Below, in pieces: positions 5,839 to 8,019 of a stretch of 8,019 bases of DNA. This DNA comes from Candidatus Kuenenia stuttgartensis. Lineage in GTDB: Bacteria; Planctomycetota; UBA1135; UBA2386. Numbering within the stretch: the stretch's first letter is position 1; every line of letters starts with the position of its first letter. The stretch spans positions 1-8,019 of the forward strand of contig CAMAUH010000188.1 in the NCBI GenBank assembly GCA_945861365.1, written 5' to 3'. The notes beneath the pieces are model-generated. The model did no database searches. It was not told the DNA's origin and saw only the letters and a program-made list of their open reading frames with translations. A program made the position numbers and the translations under genes.

Positions 5839-7611
5839 ATGTTCGGAACGAACCGACCGTCACCGCAGCGATTTCCCGGTGCCATCATCCTGTTGTCCCT
5901 CGCCGCAGCTTGCGGTGGCGGCGGCGGTGGCGGGCCAGCCGACAGCAAGCCGACGATCGTCACGGCCACCTACCTCGGGCTGGGGCCGTCGCCGAGCGCC
6001 GGCGACACGCTGCAACTGACCTTCTCGGAAACGGTCACCCTCGCCAGCGGCAAGCTGCTGACCGACGCCGACCTCACCCTGTCGGGCGGCGGCACGCTCG
6101 GCAGCGTGACCACAGCACCGACGCTGCTGACCAGCAACACGGTCTGGGTGACGCTGGGCACCGGGGTCAGCTTCACGCCGAACACCACCACGATCGCGCT
6201 CGGCGCCACCAACGACGTCGTCGTCGACGCCTCCGGCCAGCTCGGCGACGGCGGCACCGCGGTCACGATCGGCACCAGCGACGGCTCGGCGCCATCGATC
6301 GCCAACGTCACCATCGATGGCATCGACAGCGCGCTGAACGGCACCGGCTCCGCCGGCGGCACGCTGCAGGTGCCAGCGAACGGCTTCACGATCGATCTGG
6401 CCTACAGCGACAACACCGCGATCGCGACGGCGCAGACGCAGATCACCGCGAACGTGGCCGTCAGCACTGCATCGGGCAGCCAGCTCGCCGGCACCAACCT
6501 CGTGCCGTTCCTCACCGCCGTGTCCGCCACCAACACCGCGGCCAGCTACCGCGTGCCGTCGACGGTGTCGTTCCCCAATGGCCCGGTGACGCTGTCGGCG
6601 CTGGTCGTCGACACGTCCGGCCTCGCCAGCACGCCGTCGACGTTCGCGGCGACGGTGAGGGCCTTCAACGACGCGCTGCGGCCGTTCGAGACGGCGGTCA
6701 ATGCGAGCCAGGTGTGGTACCTGGACTTCACGCGCGATGTCGAGTCATACACGACCCAGGCGATCACCGGCGGCGTGCAGGTCGACGTCACCAGCGGCGC
6801 CAATGGCCGCGCCGACTTCGAGGAGATCCTGATCGTGCTGGGCCTGCTGTCGGCGGCCCCCACGGCAGTGGACTGCACCGCGACGGTGCTGAGCCAGTTC
6901 AAGACCGCGCTGCTGTCACAGCTCGCGACGCTCTACTCCGACGCCAACATCACCTTCACGCTGACGCAGCCATCCGGCTCCTTCGGCGGCAGTTCCTCGG
7001 TCGCCTACAACTCGCTCGGCTACTCGCAGATCAGCATCGCGGGCGCATCCAGCAGCGCCGGCGTGCTCGGCGTCGCGATCTTCAACCCGAACAACACGAC
7101 GCAGGACGACGACACGCAGACGAACTTCTCGGGCATCCGCCTCGGCATCTTCCTGCACACGATGGTCGATGCGGGATTCGCCCCCCCATCGTCGAGCCTG
7201 TTCCGCCTGACCTTCGACTCGCTGGCACCGTCGCTCGGCGGCACGCCGATCGGCAATACGGCCAGCGACGACCTCCGCCTGACCGGCTCCACGACCGGCA
7301 CGCGCACGAACGAGATCCGCACGGCGATCGACGACTTCGCGCGCTTCACGTCGGTGGTGCTCGCGCACGAGTGCGGTCACTCGATGGGACTCGTGCAGAA
7401 CGGCGCGATGCCGCTCGGGCTCTACGGCAACGACAGCACCAACTTCCCCGGCTCCAGCGACGGCCACATCCGCAACACCGCGCTGTTCCCCACCGGCTCT
7501 ACCAACGTGATGAGCCCGTCGCTGTCCTACAACACGACGCTCAACACCGCGACCGCCTTCAACACGCTCAACCTGGCCTACCTGCGCGAGCGGGTCCTCT
7601 ATGGCAACTGA
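5839..7611 (+). CDS. Lipoprotein with Ig-like domains and a C-terminal metzincin-like zinc metallopeptidase domain
   Basis: A 590-residue exported protein. Residues 1-25 form a lipoprotein signal peptide ending Leu-Ala-Ala-Ala-Cys25, followed by seven glycines as a flexible tether. Residues 36-146 resemble a bacterial Ig-like (SbsA/Big_5-type) domain with GDTLQLTFSETV; 150-275 look like a second beta-sandwich. The C-terminal part, 276-590, looks like a metallopeptidase: LYSDANITFT (365-374), LGVAIFNPNN (410-419), HECGHSMG with zinc-ligand candidates His510 and His514 and catalytic Glu511, and a probable Met-turn at Met558 in NVMSP. The expected third His, three residues after Gly517, is Gln520; His543 (in SDGHIRN) may replace it, as in leishmanolysins, where an insertion precedes the third His. 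It would act outside the cytoplasm, tethered to a membrane; substrate unknown. ATG 5839 is chosen because the signal peptide begins there; the 87 upstream codons in frame look like non-coding antisense. The next gene starts one base after the stop. Confidence 0.9.
   Translation: MFGTNRPSPQRFPGAIILLSLAAACGGGGGGGPADSKPTIVTATYLGLGPSPSAGDTLQLTFSETVTLASGKLLTDADLTLSGGGTLGSVTTAPTLLTSNTVWVTLGTGVSFTPNTTTIALGATNDVVVDASGQLGDGGTAVTIGTSDGSAPSIANVTIDGIDSALNGTGSAGGTLQVPANGFTIDLAYSDNTAIATAQTQITANVAVSTASGSQLAGTNLVPFLTAVSATNTAASYRVPSTVSFPNGPVTLSALVVDTSGLASTPSTFAATVRAFNDALRPFETAVNASQVWYLDFTRDVESYTTQAITGGVQVDVTSGANGRADFEEILIVLGLLSAAPTAVDCTATVLSQFKTALLSQLATLYSDANITFTLTQPSGSFGGSSSVAYNSLGYSQISIAGASSSAGVLGVAIFNPNNTTQDDDTQTNFSGIRLGIFLHTMVDAGFAPPSSSLFRLTFDSLAPSLGGTPIGNTASDDLRLTGSTTGTRTNEIRTAIDDFARFTSVVLAHECGHSMGLVQNGAMPLGLYGNDSTNFPGSSDGHIRNTALFPTGSTNVMSPSLSYNTTLNTATAFNTLNLAYLRERVLYGN
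5914..5934 (+). repeat. Seven-codon glycine run (GGN repeat) after the lipobox Cys
   Basis: Seven consecutive Gly codons, mixed GGT/GGC/GGG, follow Cys25 of the metallopeptidase lipoprotein. Poly-Gly spacers right after the lipidated Cys are common in surface lipoproteins and act as flexible tethers. Gain or loss of a codon would change only tether length. Confidence 0.7.
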
Positions 7612-7612
7612 C

Positions 7613-8019
7613 ATGCGCACGCTCCCCATCCTGTTCCTCACGGCGTTCGCCGCCTTCGCCCCCGCACAGGAACTGCGCCGCGGGCTCGTCGCCGCCGACG
7701 CGGTCGTCGTCGGCCGCCAGGTCGGCAAGACGGAACACGACGCGACGCTGACGCTGCATCGCGTGCAGGTCGTGCTCGACGTGCGCGGCGCCGGCGGCCA
7801 CACCGCCGTCACCGTGCTCGACTGGCCGACGCTGTCGATGCACAACCGGCCGATGCCGCGGCAATCGCGGCTCTATTGCCTCGAAGACGCCTCCGCGACG
7901 GCGACGAAGCTCGGGCTGCCGAGCGCGAACGGGCCGTACTACAAGATGGTCGGCTGGCCCGGCAGCAACCCGCTGGTCGGCGCCGAACCCGCCACCGATG
8001 CCGCCGTGCGCTTCGCTCA
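7613..8019 (+). CDS. Secreted protein of unknown function, cut by the right window edge
   Basis: 135 residues are visible and the 3' end is missing. Residues 1-18 form a Sec signal peptide: Arg2, a hydrophobic core, and Ala-Pro-Ala before Gln19, which fits signal peptidase I. No lipobox Cys is present. The mature part begins with a beta-rich stretch (ADAVVVGRQVGKT, then HRVQVVLDVRG, then AVTVLDWPTL and RLYCLED). This pattern, an 'is a source of / driven by' pair of strands closed by a compact strand, resembles NTR/TIMP-like or OB-fold secreted domains, but I cannot assign a family with certainty. The ATG at 7613 lies one base after the metallopeptidase TGA (7609-7611), so translation is probably coupled. 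ATG 7601 in the same frame would overlap the upstream gene and add MATD before the signal peptide. Close coupling suggests it works with the metallopeptidase, perhaps as partner, substrate or inhibitor; that is inference. Confidence 0.8.
   Translation, partial: MRTLPILFLTAFAAFAPAQELRRGLVAADAVVVGRQVGKTEHDATLTLHRVQVVLDVRGAGGHTAVTVLDWPTLSMHNRPMPRQSRLYCLEDASATATKLGLPSANGPYYKMVGWPGSNPLVGAEPATDAAVRFA

Noticed and set aside
7181..7187. A run of seven C in the metallopeptidase gene as a phase-variation tract
   Set aside because: Seven is short for a contingency locus, the frame is intact, and such runs are expected in GC-rich DNA.
5910..7751. A 613-codon plus-strand frame overlapping the metallopeptidase gene
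   Set aside because: Its translation is dominated by Arg, His and Gln in a pattern typical of a shifted frame of a GC-rich gene. The metallopeptidase frame contains the signal peptide and zinc motif.
6916..7845. A long minus-strand frame opposite the metallopeptidase and secreted protein genes
   Set aside because: Val/Arg/Glu-rich shadow with no motif, spanning two genes that are both supported on the other strand.
1..8019. CRISPR array, tRNA, rRNA, insertion sequence ends or attachment sites
   Set aside because: Read by eye, I saw no regularly spaced repeats, tRNA-like cloverleaf, transposase or integrase motifs, or target duplications on either strand.

Overview
This is a GC-rich bacterial window of about 8 kb with seven genes in three blocks. 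Two lipoprotein signal peptides (Cys16 and Cys25 lipoboxes), a Sec signal peptide and a periplasmic sensor loop point to a cell with an elaborate envelope, probably a diderm. Most starts lack a convincing Shine-Dalgarno sequence. Together with a lone Ser/Thr-kinase-like protein and a large Ig-domain metallopeptidase lipoprotein, this recalls Planctomycetota or Myxococcota-type genomes, but the sequence alone does not settle the phylum.

Block 1 (minus strand, 1-3503). A TPR-repeat lipoprotein (2085-3503) is followed after 24 bases by an NtrY/NtrB-like membrane histidine kinase (150-2060). They are probably co-transcribed, suggesting an envelope-associated sensing module. No response regulator is visible. 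The 149 bases after the kinase stop are very C-rich on the transcript strand and may be a Rho-type termination region or lead into a gene cut by the window edge.

Block 2 (3591-5148). A cupin thiol dioxygenase of the cysteine dioxygenase family (plus strand) is divergent from block 1 across 87 bases. It converges on a protein-kinase-like gene (minus strand) with 16 bases between the stops. A perfect 9-bp hairpin spans the dioxygenase stop codon. The kinase-like protein keeps the core catalytic residues but has unusual motifs (HGD, DPA, no APE Glu) and an insertion of about 40 residues before helix C.

Block 3 (5261-8019). A small single-pass membrane protein (minus strand) is divergent from a 590-residue lipoprotein with two Ig-like domains and a C-terminal metzincin-like metallopeptidase domain. 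In the latter, the usual third zinc-ligand His is Gln and a displaced His may replace it. One base after its stop begins a secreted protein, cut by the right edge, that may act with it.

I see no RNA gene, CRISPR array, insertion sequence, phage gene or defence system. The most unusual items are the altered zinc motif of the metallopeptidase, its tightly coupled secreted partner, and the divergent kinase.
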